In this document: one piece after another, positions 44,610 through 56,339 of the stretch
Position numbering within the stretch: the stretch's first letter is position 1
Layout: every line of letters begins with the position of its first letter
From: Gigaspora rosea
Taxonomy: Eukaryota > Glomeromycota > Glomeromycetes > Diversisporales > Gigasporaceae
Assembly: GCA_003550325.1 (NCBI GenBank)
Contig: QKWP01000848.1
Location: 96,682-160,681 of the forward strand
Length of the DNA stretch: 64,000 bases
Reading direction: 5' to 3'
Notes under the pieces: generated by a model
The model's database searches: none
What the model was told of the DNA's origin: nothing
The model's input: only the letters and a program-made list of their open reading frames with translations
Position numbers and translations under genes: made by a program

Positions 44610-45195
44610 AAGCTAACATATGCAGTCTTGAAATAATGTGAAAGATATTATCAAATGAGCTGCTATTTGCTAGTGCAGGTATAAAAGTTTCTTAGTATAT
44701 ATAAACATTATTTTAAATAAAATCATCTTTTCTTCTTTAAATAATAAACTTTCAATAGTTATCACAGAAAAATCCAGGATAAAGATGATAATTATTATCT
44801 TGGCTTTCATTTGATTATTTGTGGAATAGATTCAGTAAAAGTGCGAAGATAGATTAATACTACGTTGGTGAATTTAGCACAAAATGATTCCAAATTCATG
44901 TTTTGATCAATGGTTGAACTGAGGGTAAAGAATAAAATAAAATATCTTAATATATTAATTATCTAAAAGAATTCTTTAATATTAAAAATTATTGATTTAT
45001 TTAAATTCTTGTAGGTTTTAAAGGTCAGGCACATGTGATCATTTTGTGGTAACATCCTGTTATGAATGTTTATTAGATATGTTAAATAAACAAACAGCAT
45101 TTTCAATTTGCACTATTGCAAATGCACCAAGTTACCTGAACATTGTATAGAATGGATGTTAGTTATACAATGGCCAAAAGAACGTGAAGGTTAGA
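44610..45195 (+). pseudogene. NEDD8-activating enzyme E1 catalytic subunit (UBA3) fragment
   Basis: Fragments align in order with the UBA3 part of the NEDD8 E1: a GCEIL-type helix followed by SNELLFASAG (about 44635, with a 2-base shift), an IICGIDSVKVRR segment then stop (W expected) and INTTLVNLAQN (about 44815-44880), GFKGQAHVI (about 45015), SCYECLLDMLNKQTAFSICT (containing the active-site-type Cys in CTIA), and after one frameshift LPEHCIEWMLVIQWPKERE. UBA3 adenylates NEDD8 and forms the thioester that is passed to Ubc12. The middle part of the Rossmann domain and everything after WPKE are missing. This is a partial, intron-containing, dead copy, presumably from a functional gene elsewhere. 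Confidence 0.75.
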
Positions 45196-46190
45196 TAATA
45201 AAACTTGTAATTATTTATTTATTTAGAACTAGCTGAACAGGTGGCGCTTACGTGCCACCTATATTACTTAAGGTTAAAGTAAATGTATGTATGTATATAA
45301 AATTTTTATTGCTATACTTATTTTAATTTTAGAAAAGAGTTGTGCTGTTATTGATAATATTTTATTCACTTCGAAAATAAATGGCACAAATTTGTAGCAA
45401 TAAACATATTATTATCGCACTTGCTGAAATCGCCTACTGTACCTATTTGCCGCCCTATAAAGTAAATGAAATTAGTATAAATAGTAAATATTCATAACTT
45501 GAATGCTTAATTTAATTACTCAGAATTATTAACAATTCTTTATACTCACAAATTAGACCGTTTAAGTTAAAATTTTGTTTAGTATTATTATTATTTTTTT
45601 TGTATTTATAGAAACATATAAATAAAATATAATGTACTAAAAATTCTCAATATAATTAAAACATTCCTATTACTATGCTAACCATTATATCAGCTAATTT
45701 GCCATTTATATTTGTTTAATTTGAGAAGAATTCAAGTAGGTATCGTTAAACGAAAATAAAATTCAAATGGCTTATTAAGAATAAAGTTAATTAAAAGTAA
45801 ATATTGTTAATAGCTTATTTAAATATTTGACTTAATGAATATTATTTATACTTACAGATTGAAATGAAATTAAATTGCAAATATTATTTATACTCACAGA
45901 TTGAAATGAAATTAAATTGCAAATATTCATAATTTAACTAAGTTTATGAACTCTGTTTCTAATATATCATTTTAAAAAACTATAACAACACACTGTTACA
46001 AATTCGAAATTGTGACATTAGAGATTCAAATTTCCTGATTAGTTTACCCAGATTTGTATATAGATCTTCTTTCCTTTATTTCATATAGATAGCTTTCATT
46101 TCTATTTTTGTATAATACTTTAAATGTTAGTCAATATAGGTATAAACTTGATGATTGATATATAATCACCCCTTTTGTAAAATCTTTATA
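45196..46190. other. Intergenic DNA
   Basis: Contains a tandem repeat of about 45 bp ('ttatactcacagattgaaat' twice near 45850-45910). No gene. Confidence 0.5.
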
Positions 46191-47279
46191 ACACATTAAT
46201 GTGTTGGCGTGTATGTGTGTTAAGAGCACAGTTTATAAATATTCTCGATAGCACATCAACGTGTTAGGCTTAGTAGCACTATTGTTGAATACATGTACGT
46301 GTTAAGCAACACACTAACGTGCCAAACAACACGTTAATGTGTCGTATATTAAATTCAAATATATATAAATAAATGAATTTGACTTCAACAAAGAGAGACA
46401 TGTAGAGAAGTCCCTTTGATTTTAATTAAGGAAAAATAAAAGAAGTAAGCTAGTGTAGCACTGAAAAGACCTTTATTTGAGTAAATCAAAAATTATCTCC
46501 TAGTAACATTTGAGTCAGATTGGTCAAATGTATACACTCTCTTTAATAAAGGACAATTCAGTGAAGAGTTAACAAACTCAGTTAGAGTTCAAGCCTTTAA
46601 AATTAGAGTAGAAGCGTTAGCTCTAGTGATTATACCGAAAGATCCTTGAATTAATAAACTGTTGTTATTATAGTAAACTAATAACCTCACAAATTACAAA
46701 CCATCATTTGTTTTTTTCTATTTCTTTTTTTTTTTAGCCAGCGATTTTTATTATATATTTGTAACTAATAGTTTAAAATTCGTATATTATTAAAAATATA
46801 AAAAACGATATATAATCAAAAAGAAATATAAAAATTCTGGATCAACCCGAATCAGAAATCTAAAGAAATAGTATAAAAGTATAAATAAGAACCAGGAGTA
46901 AATATTTATTTAAGGCTCAGGTTCATGTGATTTTAAGATATATTTAAGTCACTTTAATTCACATGCACAAATTTTTTGGCAATTTCTCATTGGTACGTAT
47001 GAACAGGTACATTTATATTTATTTAATGCATAGAGAATAAAACCTGTTTTAAGTGTAACAGGTATCAAAAATGTAGCTTTTAATATGGTTGGTACATGAT
47101 ACTCATTTAATAGAAAGTACATATAAGGTTTTTTTAGCCAGTGACCTTTACACTTTGTTTGTAACTAATAGTTTAAATAGTTTAAAACTTGTATATTATT
47201 AATAAAAAATAAAATAAGATATTTAATCAAAAAGAATATTGAAATCTTGGATAAGCCCGAATTTGAAATCTGAAGAAAT

Positions 47280-48194
47280 AGTATCTCTTAATTTGTTATG
47301 CAGACATATTTGCCTGCGAAAATTTTAAATTTTTAAATTTTTTAAATAAAACCTTAAATATTAATTTTAGCTATATACTTTCTAAGTAAAAATAATAATG
47401 TTTTATCAACTTTATTGTAAAATTTTTTTAAAATTATTAAAAAACTTTGGTGTAATAAAAGTTTAAAGTTTTTGTTTTGGAACTTTTACAATAGAATTTT
47501 TTCTTTAGATTTTTTCAAATTTTATATGTTCCCATCTATAAAAAAAATTTTCACTTCTAATACAAGTCTTAATTTTTACAAGTAAATCATATAAAGTCAA
47601 ATAATGAAAGTTAGCATCCTTTATATAAACTACAACAGTGTTGTCACTTGGACACTTTTTGGACATTTTGGACATTTTTTCAAATTAAAAATACTTAAAA
47701 TTTTATTAAGATAATCTATTTTAATTTTTTCACCAATGAGTCCAGCATCTAAAAAAATATATAATTATATATTTTTTTAAATTACTTTATTGATTAGTTA
47801 AACATGGGACATAGGCTTGGACGATTTTGGACAATCTTGGACGTTGGACAAAAAACATAGTATGGACACGTCCAAGTGACAACACTGAACTACAATATTG
47901 TATTAAAAACTATATTTTTAGAATCAATATTTAAAGAATTTGCCAAGATATTGTAAAATATTTTTTTGGTTAAAAAATTTTTTTAAAATTTAATATTTTC
48001 AGCTTATAAGCAACATAAACTTTTTGTCTTATAATATAAATTTAAATAATTCAAAAATATAATCCTTGTTTTTAAATATTATAATACCAAATTTTATTTA
48101 AATATCTTAAATGATTAAAAAAATAGATCAGAGGTGTATTTATAGTAATTATACAGGCAAATTTGCTTGTGAAGTAGTACAAACTAAGGGATAG
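47280..48194. mobile_element. TIR element of about 0.9 kb in the second tandem unit
   Basis: The left end tatctcttaatttgt and, in complement, tatcccttagtttgt are inverted, each followed by 'gcaaatttgcctg'-like sequence. TA-type flanks are ambiguous. A miniature relative, about 60 bp long, lies at 42003-42062 ('tatcccttggactgtag' / 'ctaagggata'). Confidence 0.6.
47636..47887. mobile_element. 252-bp hAT-like MITE
   Basis: The ends CAGTGTTGTCACTTGGACAC and its complement carry the 8-bp direct repeat AACTACAA on both sides (47628-47635 and 47888-47895). The interior has 'tggacattttggacattttt' repeats. Nested within the 47280-48194 element. Confidence 0.8.
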
Positions 48195-48574
48195 AAGTAT
48201 ATATAGAACCGGGAATAAATATTTATTTAAGGCTCAGGTTTAAGATATATTCAAATTCACATGCTCGAATTTTTGGCAATTTCTCATTGGTATGTACTTA
48301 CGAACTGGTATATTTATATTTATTTAATGCTTATAGAATAAAACCTGCTTTAGGTATCAAGAACGCAACTTTAATAGTGGACGACACATGATGTTCTTTT
48401 AATATATAGTATAAGATAATAATTTAAATGTATTTTTTCACGTCTAGGTGAAAAGATAGATACTAATGATCCAACGCATATACAATAGTTATATAGAGCT
48501 CATAGATTAGAAATATAATTTGTGAGTTTTGAATTCAGAAAATTAAGGAAGGTCCAGGCAATAATATTTTTGAA

Positions 48575-48960
48575 TTAGTAATACAAATCAATGAAAATTT
48601 TTCAATTGATTAGTTAATAGATTATTTTATCCAACTAATTGATTAATCAATTTTATTCAATTAACCGATTATTGACCAATCGATTAATCAACTAATTGAT
48701 TAATTGATTATTTAACTAATCGATTAATTGATTAGTTAACTAATCGATTAATCGATTAGTTGATTAGTTGAATAAATAATAAATGAAACCTGGTAAATAC
48801 ACATAAGGGTAACCACTGAAACAATCAAGTTAATATTCTTATATGATCAGTTTGGTCAATCGATTAATCGATTAGTCGACTAATCAATTAATCAAATAAG
48901 TTGGGTCTGTAAAATTAGTTGTCAACTTTACATTAATTCAATTTTTGATTTGTATTGCTA
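48575..48960. repeat. TIR-like unit with an (ATCGATTAATTGATTA)n core
   Basis: 'tagtaatacaaatca' at about 48577 is inverted at about 48950. The core consists of overlapping palindromes of ATCGATTAAT, AATTGATTAA and GTTAACTA. Non-coding. Confidence 0.55.
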
Positions 48961-49298
48961 ATATATACACTATATATTCGATGCTTAATATTGAAATTAT
49001 ATAAAATTTCTTTTTGCTATAGTATCTTCTCTATAATTAGTATCACGTAAACCAAAAACACAAAAAAAGACCTCATAAAGAGGTAATTTAAAAGTTAATT
49101 TCGATTCAAAGATTTAGATAATTTATTAACAAAATTTTAATTAATACATTTTTTTAATATTACATTAAATTTCATATTTTGTAATACTGTAATTATAAAG
49201 ATTCTAATTTTTAGAAATGTTATAGTATTTAAAGAACAATTCTAGATACTATATCTTGTTATTATTTTGTCTTATACTGAAAGCATGAGCATCTCATA
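48961..49298. other. AT-rich intergenic DNA
   Basis: No gene or element ends recognised. Confidence 0.45.
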
Positions 49299-49301
49299 TT
49301 A

Positions 49302-50293
49302 GGGGCTTTCAGGAATCAGCTGATTTTTTTTTACTATGAGCCCATTTACCACCAATCAGTCAATCAGATTTTACAATTATTAAAAAGTTAGATATAATAT
49401 TTAATATGTCATGGCCAAATTCAGTTTTACAGCAAAGATTGGCTATGAGATGTGCAGTATGATTGAAAGATTAGTCTCCAGATCATATGTGCCGTGGATC
49501 AGGTTACGGTTTATTAATTCTCTGGATTTGTTTATCGATTAAGGATCAAGTTGCACAAGTTTTGAAAGCTAAGTATTGATTACTGATTGATTATATAACA
49601 CAAAAAAGTATAATTCACTAACCATTGTTTTATAAATTGGAAGATCCATTAATATTATAAAAGTGGTGCCAATTTATAAAAAAGAAGTTTTTTTTTGGGG
49701 GACAGATACTTTTACTGGTTTATATCGATACCTATATTCTACAGACAAGAAACATAGAAAAAGGACGTGACTGAAGGTATATATAGGTTGGTCATAACTC
49801 TTATGTGCGAGAAAGGGGCACATGAGCACCAAGAAGTATAATCATGGCAAGAATTACAAAAGGCAGAAAAAATCGAAGATACAAGTCGACAAACTATTCA
49901 TGGTTACATATGGCCATGACAAATAGTAATTAACTTTTGATCTACTAGGCCAATTTCGATAATTTAACTACCAAAATGATTTTCTCAATGAGAGAATTCT
50001 AGCGAGCCCAAAATTGTTAAAATCCAATCACAGAATCCTGTGATTGGATTTTAATGATATTGGGTTCGCTAGAATCCTATCATTGAGAGGATCATTTTGG
50101 TAGTTAAATTATCAAATTTGGTCTAGTAGTTCAAAAGTTATTAATTATCAAATATTATTAATAATTCTATAATTTTGGTCAAAAATAATTTTGCAACTTT
50201 GGCTGGAATTATGAAATTTTGGCCGGAATTACACCTGATACTTCAGCTGACCCACCCACCCACCCAGAAATTAGCTGATTTTTGGAAGCTTCC
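49302..50293. mobile_element. TIR element of about 1 kb with TTA target duplication
   Basis: The left end ggggctttcaggaatcagct and the right end (complement ggaagcttccaaaaatcagct) are degenerate inverted repeats. TTA flanks both (49299-49301 and 50294-50296). It carries a foldback at 49938-50138 and a 'cccacccacccaccc' tract. No transposase ORF. Confidence 0.6.
49938..50138. repeat. Foldback nested in the 1-kb element
   Basis: Arms of about 85-90 bp ('taactaccaaaatgattttc' versus its complement) with the central palindrome ATCACAGAATCCTGTGAT. Related to 19721-19997. Confidence 0.75.
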
Positions 50294-50916
50294 TTACTAA
50301 GTTTTAATCAATTTTAATAAAAAAATTTGCTTTACAAACTTGGTCTAAAATATAATTAATTTATTTATTATCAGTTATAGTTTTTATAAAATTAAATATA
50401 ATATTATTATCAGTTATAATTTTTATAAAATTAAATATAATAAAATTAACTATTAAGTTTATATATAATTTTAAAATAGTACCCTCTACTTTTAATATAT
50501 TTTTAGGTCTGAATAAGTTTACTTAGCATATTAAGTTAAAATAAATTAGTGAAATCTTGTAAATTATAAGATTTTATAAGATTTTATTAATATAATATAG
50601 GTTGAATCAATGAATAATGAGTACATACCAGGTACATAATGAAAAACTAGTTTTTCAGGAAGTACTTGTTATTCTACTATAATCCACCAAATATTTATTT
50701 TATATAGATAGCATATAAATTGTATATAGATAAGATAATAGAAGATAAATCAATATTAGTAATATAACAATAATTAGAGTTCTGCAATTTGAGTTGATTT
50801 GTTTTAATTTGATCAAATATTTGATCTTAAATCAAATTCATATACAAAATTTTCAAATCAAATTCAAATTTATAAATATTTGATTTGATTTGACAAAAAT
50901 TTAAAATATTTGAAAA
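50294..50916. repeat. Left part of the duplicated segment, copy B
   Basis: Matches 3434-3537 plus 12762-13240 with the gypsy element absent, so it records the empty target site. It ends in the ATTTGATTT low-complexity block where another element is inserted. Confidence 0.8.
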
Positions 50917-51865
50917 GGGTACTGCTATTTACACCATAGTTTTTGCTATTTGCACCATGGATTTTGTATAACATTAGATCATTTCTATTTGCACTATAGT
51001 ATAGTTATATGAATATTTGAAAAATCTTATTTTGCACTCCTATATGTTGTTAATCTATAAAAAATGTGAGTTTTTATTGGTATAGCATTAAAATGGTCTG
51101 AGGTTACATAAAAATTGCAAAAATCTTATTTTGCACCCCTACAAGTTGTTAATCTACAAAAAAGGCAAGTTTTTATTGGTGCAACATGAAAATAGTCCAA
51201 GGTTATATAAAATTGTGAAACGCTGGCTGCATTATGTTAAGGCCTTAAAAAATTAGGGTAAGAGTTGGCTTGTATTATTAAATTAGGATTAGGATTAGCT
51301 CGCATTATAAAATTAGATTAGCAGGCCTACTAGATTAGATTACCAAAATAAGACTTGTGTAATATTACACAATATTAATAGCATGAATAACTGTTAAACT
51401 ACAAAAAAGTGAGTTTTAATTGGTGCAACATGAAATAGCCCAAGTTTACACAAAATTGCCAAACTCTGACCCACATTATGTTAAGGCCTTAAAAAATTAG
51501 AGTAAGTGTTGGCCCGCATTATGAAATTAGAGTTAGGGTTGGTCTGCAATATAAAATTAGGTTAACAGGCATACTAAAGTAGATTACCAAAATAAGAATT
51601 GTGTAACATTATATAATATTAATGGCGCGAGTAACTGTTAATCTACAAAAATAGGTGAGGTTTTATTAATACAACATTATAAAGTCAAGGTTTGCAAAAT
51701 TTGCGAAAATATTGTTTACATAGTATTAATTTATAAAAAAAAGAGGAAATTTATTGGTGCAATATATATTACCATGGTGCAAATAGAAAAGGTTGATTAA
51801 TGATCTAATATTACACAAAATCCATAGTGCAAATAGTAAAAACCATGGTGTAAATAGCAGTACCC
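50917..51865. mobile_element. 949-bp TIR element with 9-bp target duplication
   Basis: The ends GGGTACTGCTATTTACACCA are inverted at both sides. ATTTGAAAA is repeated outside (50908-50916 and 51866-51874). Copy A lacks it. A 9-bp duplication fits Mutator-like elements, but no MULE transposase is seen. The interior contains sub-repeats of 'gttaatctacaaaaaa' and 'gttaaggccttaaaaaatta'. Confidence 0.8.
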
Positions 51866-51874
51866 ATTTGAAAA

Positions 51875-53665
51875 TAAATGAATATAAATAAACCCATAGG
51901 GTATATTAAATTTTTTGTACCCATTATTTTGATCATATGGTACTAGGCTAATGCGTAGCATTGTAGGGCCGGAGCCAAAATATTTAAATTTTAAAAATTT
52001 ATTTTTAAAATTAATAAATAGTATTAAATACTATTTATGAATTTTATAATTAATAATTATAATTCAATTGGCTCAAAAAGACAGAAAATTGATCAATTTT
52101 TATCCATAGGCACTTGAAAAGGCATTGTTGGTTCGTTGGTCCTATGATTTCGCCTTTCCCATAATTATTTTTTACTTTTTTTAGAGTTTATTAAATTAGC
52201 TCAACCATGAACACCATCTTTAACTAATTAGTCTCATTCAACAATGCTCATCTTGGCGGATAAGCATATATGAAATGGTCCAGCCAAAGAAGAAAGGGTG
52301 GGTAGTAAAAAAGAAGATAATTTAAACTTTTTAATTTGCTTAAAGATTTCAAAGGTTGAACTTAATTTTGGTATTAATTGATATAAATCGGGATTCTTAA
52401 TTATTTTATTAAAAATATAGAATTTTTTAATTTTAAAAAACATAATTTTACTTTTTTTTTTGTTTAACGAGTATCTAAAGATGAAGAACTTCTATTATAA
52501 TAATCTATCACGATTTGTAATACTTTCAATACAGTCAACTATACTTTATAATATCCTTCGCCAATACTGCAATGATGAAGGTCCTATTCAACCCTTTTGA
52601 CTCTTGAGATTTTAAAGAATCATTTATTTAAAAAATTAATTCATCAGTAATAGTTCTATTTCATCAAATTTTAAAAAGTAGAGGTTTTAAAGTTATCAAA
52701 CATATTTACAAACGGCTATACTAATTTAGCTTGTAACTATTCGCCATTTTAAAACACCTGCAATGTCTTATGGCAAGGCCAAATGAGCCTAAAATAGGAA
52801 TTAGAACAAAAGAATTAGTAGTTTAATGAGTATTTTTTTTTAAATAATAAAGAATTGGGATTAGAGCGTAGTGTGAGATCCAACTTTGGTTCTTTATAAA
52901 GTGGCATGTTATGAGAGATTATTGCATTACGTACTGGGACACAAGCAAAAACTCAGCTAACTCAATCTGTACCCGGAAATAGTGTTTGAGAGTTTAGAAT
53001 GTTACAGGGTTAGATTAAAAAAATAAAGTACTTGAAAAGAAACGAAGTTTAATAGTTCAATGTAGTGCGCAAACGTAATTAATAATAAAACAGGTTTTTA
53101 ATAACAAAGCAGGTTTTATCGTTATACTGCTTTAGAGGGTAACTCTACGATACGATAGGTTTGTTTTTTTTTTGCCTTTTTTTTTGGAATTTTTAATTAC
53201 GCGACACACGTGCGGACAGACAAAAAATCTCAAAGATGCACTTTTGACAAAATTTCTATAAGATGTACAAAGATGCATCAGAAAAGATACTTTTTTGGGT
53301 AAAACGCATCAAAAACTTAACTTTTGTATCACTTGCATAGACACTAACTGACTGTCGCTACGCTCCAGCCAATAATATACAAAAATAGTAATACCGATAT
53401 TGTTTATGTTAGGGTTAGAGTTAGAGTAAGAATTATATTAAAGTTCAGGTTTAGGCTATTATATAGTAAAATCGCTCAAGAAAATCTTTTATTAATGCAC
53501 AGAAGGTGGTTTAGTACGCAATTTCCTGCATAATGAGTGATTTTTGTCAAAATAAATGGTTGTTTTGAATTTTTTAAATCATGTAACATTATGCCTGATC
53601 TTGACTTTTGGTAGCGATCTATGATCACATAATGTAGGTATATGTACCTTCAGATACATATATAT
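51875..53665. other. Copy-B-specific insertion of unknown nature
   Basis: This 1.8 kb is missing from copy A at the corresponding point (about 13235). It holds no recognised protein; the small minus-strand frame at 52234-52443 has no motif I know. The left edge 'cccatagggtatatt' and right edge 'atatattaaccctt' may be weak inverted ends. Confidence 0.45.
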
Positions 53666-54820
53666 TAACCCTTTAAAAATTTATAAAATTTTAAAAAATT
53701 TCAAATCAAATTCAAATATAGAATTTTTAATACAAATCAAATTCAAATCAAAGCAAATTTGATTTGATCACATTCAAATATGCCTAAAATTGATTTGATT
53801 TGAGTTTGCAAATAGCAATACTGATTAATATTAATATAACAAAGACTAATGCACATAATATATAAATTTTTGATTAACAATTATGGTAAGATATAGTAAT
53901 TTCGTTTGCAAATTATTTAAATTTTAGCTTTGCAAATTAGATATGTATTTATAAATGCACATAATATTTAATAAAATAAATTTAATAATGATTTATTTAT
54001 TTATTTATTTGTCTATAAATATATCATTAAATGCATATATATAATATTTATTATTTGTGATACTGTAGTAAATATATAAATTTCTTTATTGTTTTCAAAA
54101 AAATTTAACTTGACCAATCATAGGGTGATCCTGTGAATTCAATTTTATTAAAAGAAAATAGAAGTGCAATAAATAATAACAATGTATTAAAAAAAATGCA
54201 AATTACAAAATTGCACTAAAAAATTTTGACTATGTGATATCAGTGCAAATAAAATTAGAAAATTAAGGGAAAAATATATTTTTATGGTTAAATCATTTAA
54301 ATTAATTCAATCTAAAGGATATGCATACCAAATTCATAATGATAAAAAGATGGATTAAAGGTTGAATTAATTTAATCCTAAGGATATATTAGAAAAGCTA
54401 AAATCAAAGATTAAAATATTTTGTTCCTAAAGACATGTATGCCAAATACATAATGTTAAAAAAGATAAATTTGAGTAATTTGAACACATATGCAAATTTG
54501 AATAATAAAAATCAAAAAAATATACTCCTATTGTATGCACTTCCAAATACCTATTGAAAAATAGATTAAATAATAATTTTAGTTTTATGCTAATAGTATC
54601 TAAAAAGCTATAAAAGAAGTATTTTATTGACTTCACATTAGCATTAGTTTTTTGACTTATATTAAATTTTGTTAAACTTGTTCAAATTAAAAAAATTAAA
54701 TACTTTAAATAAAGTCATCTTCTCTTTTTTGATATATCATATATATTAATAATAAAAAAACAAACAAAAAAAATAAAGAAAAAAAGTTACAAACCATGAA
54801 ATAATTTTGCCTTTATTCAT
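53666..54820. repeat. Duplicated Merlin 5' region, copy B
   Basis: Matches 13245-14160 and 14908-15120; the solo LTR of copy A is absent here (uninterrupted site near 54610). Confidence 0.75.
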
Positions 54821-55735
54821 ATTAGTAAAAACCTATACAGCCATTTATTTTGCTATTGAATTTTTGAAGGGCTTGGCATTTTGCCTCAATTACTTTTATG
54901 TAAAATAATGTGAAAGCCCTATGTATAAAGCAAAAAACTGTTCCCGTAATGATAATCAAAAATGGGTCTGTACTTCAAAAACTGGCTTGTAGTTATGGGC
55001 AAACTATAAGATCTTGAATGCTTCTTGAACTTGGTTAGAAAATTTAAGATTATCTTGCACAATCGCTAAAATTATGTTTTGTTGGTCCCATAAATTATCT
55101 CAAAAATTTGCTGCATGTGAATCTGGTGTCTCCATACAATTGATGGTTGGTTGGTATAATTTTTATCACAATATTTGCTGCATAATACTAATAAATCCAA
55201 GTGATAAAATTGGTAGTGAAGGTAAAATTATGGAGGTTTATGAAAGCAGATTTGGTAAGCATAAATATAATAGGGATAAAGAAAAGAAGGCCAGTGAGTT
55301 TTTGGTGGGGTTAAAAGAAACTCAAACAATATGTTTATAGTTATGGCTCCTGATTGCAAACAAGAAATGGTACTAAAAATTTTAGAGGAATATAGGAAAA
55401 AGGAACCATTATTTATAGTAATTTTGGACTAACTACCAGACTGAAGAGTTTAAAAACATGAAAGAAACTTGAAAGAATCAACTATTCAAAACACTTTAAA
55501 GATCCTGAAACAGGTGTTCATATGAACATGATCAAATCAACTTGGTGTGCAGTTAAAGCATCACTTCCATGGTATAGAATGGTCAAATAATTAAATAAAA
55601 CATACTTTTTAGAGAATATGTGGAAGCAGTGGTTTGTTCAAGATAATGGTAATGCATTTAACAAGCTAGTAGAACATATAGTATTATTTGGGACTAGTTT
55701 AAAAGAGGTAATATTTTTAATAATATTTTAAATAA
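54821..55735 (+). pseudogene. Merlin/IS1595-type transposase pseudogene, copy B
   Basis: The same order as copy A but better preserved: FLKGLGILPQLLL, PMYKAKNCSRNDNQKWVCTS, MFCWSHKLSQKFAACESGVS, MVGWYNFYHNICCIILI, MEVYESRFGKHKYNRDKEKK, a decayed middle, then MNMIKSTWCAVKASLPWYRM and NAFNKLVEHIVLFGTS. Tyr replaces the first catalytic Asp and Lys replaces Glu, as in copy A, so these losses predate the duplication. The family moves Merlin DNA transposons, which have 8-9-bp target duplications. No terminal repeats were identified here. Confidence 0.72.
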
Positions 55736-56080
55736 AACAAAAAAAACAAACCTAAATTAATTATTACACTTTAAAATAATTTTTAGAGAATTCCATCACC
55801 TGAGTAATTTGATATTAAAAGTTAAAATTAAATAATTTAATATTAAAAGAGGTAATATTTTTAATAATATTTTAAATAAAACCAAAAAAAAACAAACCTA
55901 AATTAATTATTACACTTTAAAATAATTTTTAGAGAATTCCATCACCTGAGTAATTTGATATTAAAATTTCAAATTAAATAATTTAATATTCCTTATTTTT
56001 AAGATTTCAAAAAAAAAATAAAATTTATTAATATTTTAAATTATGTCATATAAAAAAAAATCTACAAATTAACAAACAAT
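55736..56080. repeat. Local direct duplication near the transposase 3' end
   Basis: 'aaaagaggtaatatttttaa' through 'cacctgagtaatttgatatt' occurs twice in a row here (about 55700-55825 and 55848-55965) but only once in copy A (about 20205-20310), so it is a private tandem duplication of about 150 bp. Confidence 0.75.
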
Positions 56081-56096
56081 AAATAGACTCAATATT

Positions 56097-56339
56097 TTTT
56101 TTGTTGTTAAGGTGAGGTTTTGCCTTTATATTTATTAATAAAATGTGTGAGATTCCTCAAGAGGTTTCTCGAATTACAAATTATTATACAAGAATTAAGA
56201 CTCAGACTATAGATAAACTAATTCTATCTAAATTATCTGCAACCTAAACCTACTAAAGTGGTTAAAACTCACCTAGATTTGAATGTGTGGGATGGAGTTA
56301 GTAGGATAGCTATAGTTGATCCAATTGTATGACCAAATG
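56097..56339 (-). mobile_element. SINE (tRNA-like head, poly-A tail), minus strand
   Basis: 243 bp bounded by a perfect 16-bp direct repeat AAATAGACTCAATATT (56081-56096 and 56340-56355). On the minus strand it ends in an A-rich tail with CCTCACCTTAACAAC before it. The head contains ACATTCAAATCTAGG, close to a Pol III B box, suggesting tRNA ancestry. Copy A has the empty site near 20440. Same family as 35888-36083. Confidence 0.85.

Larger units (their letters stand above)
40070..46440. mobile_element. Possible 6.3-kb element bounded by inverted repeats
   Basis: The left arm 40070-40235 (resuming at about 40985-41035 after inserted sequence) contains 'tatatttgaatttaatatat', 'cacgttaacatgtt' and 'actactaagcc'. 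The right arm 46195-46440 contains the same items in reverse complement and reverse order. Between them lie a TE-like gene (42104-44190), a UBA3 fragment and two inserted MITEs. It could be a decayed autonomous transposon, or two unrelated copies of one repeat in opposite orientation. Confidence 0.4.
46735..48420. repeat. Tandem duplication of a unit of about 390 bp, second unit interrupted
   Basis: Unit 1 (46735-47133) and unit 2 (from 47134) share 'tttgtaactaatagttta', 'aaatatttatttaaggctca', 'tttttggcaatttctcattg' and 'taatgcNtagagaataaaac' in order. Unit 2 is split by a TIR element at about 47280-48194. No ORF persists across it. Confidence 0.7.
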
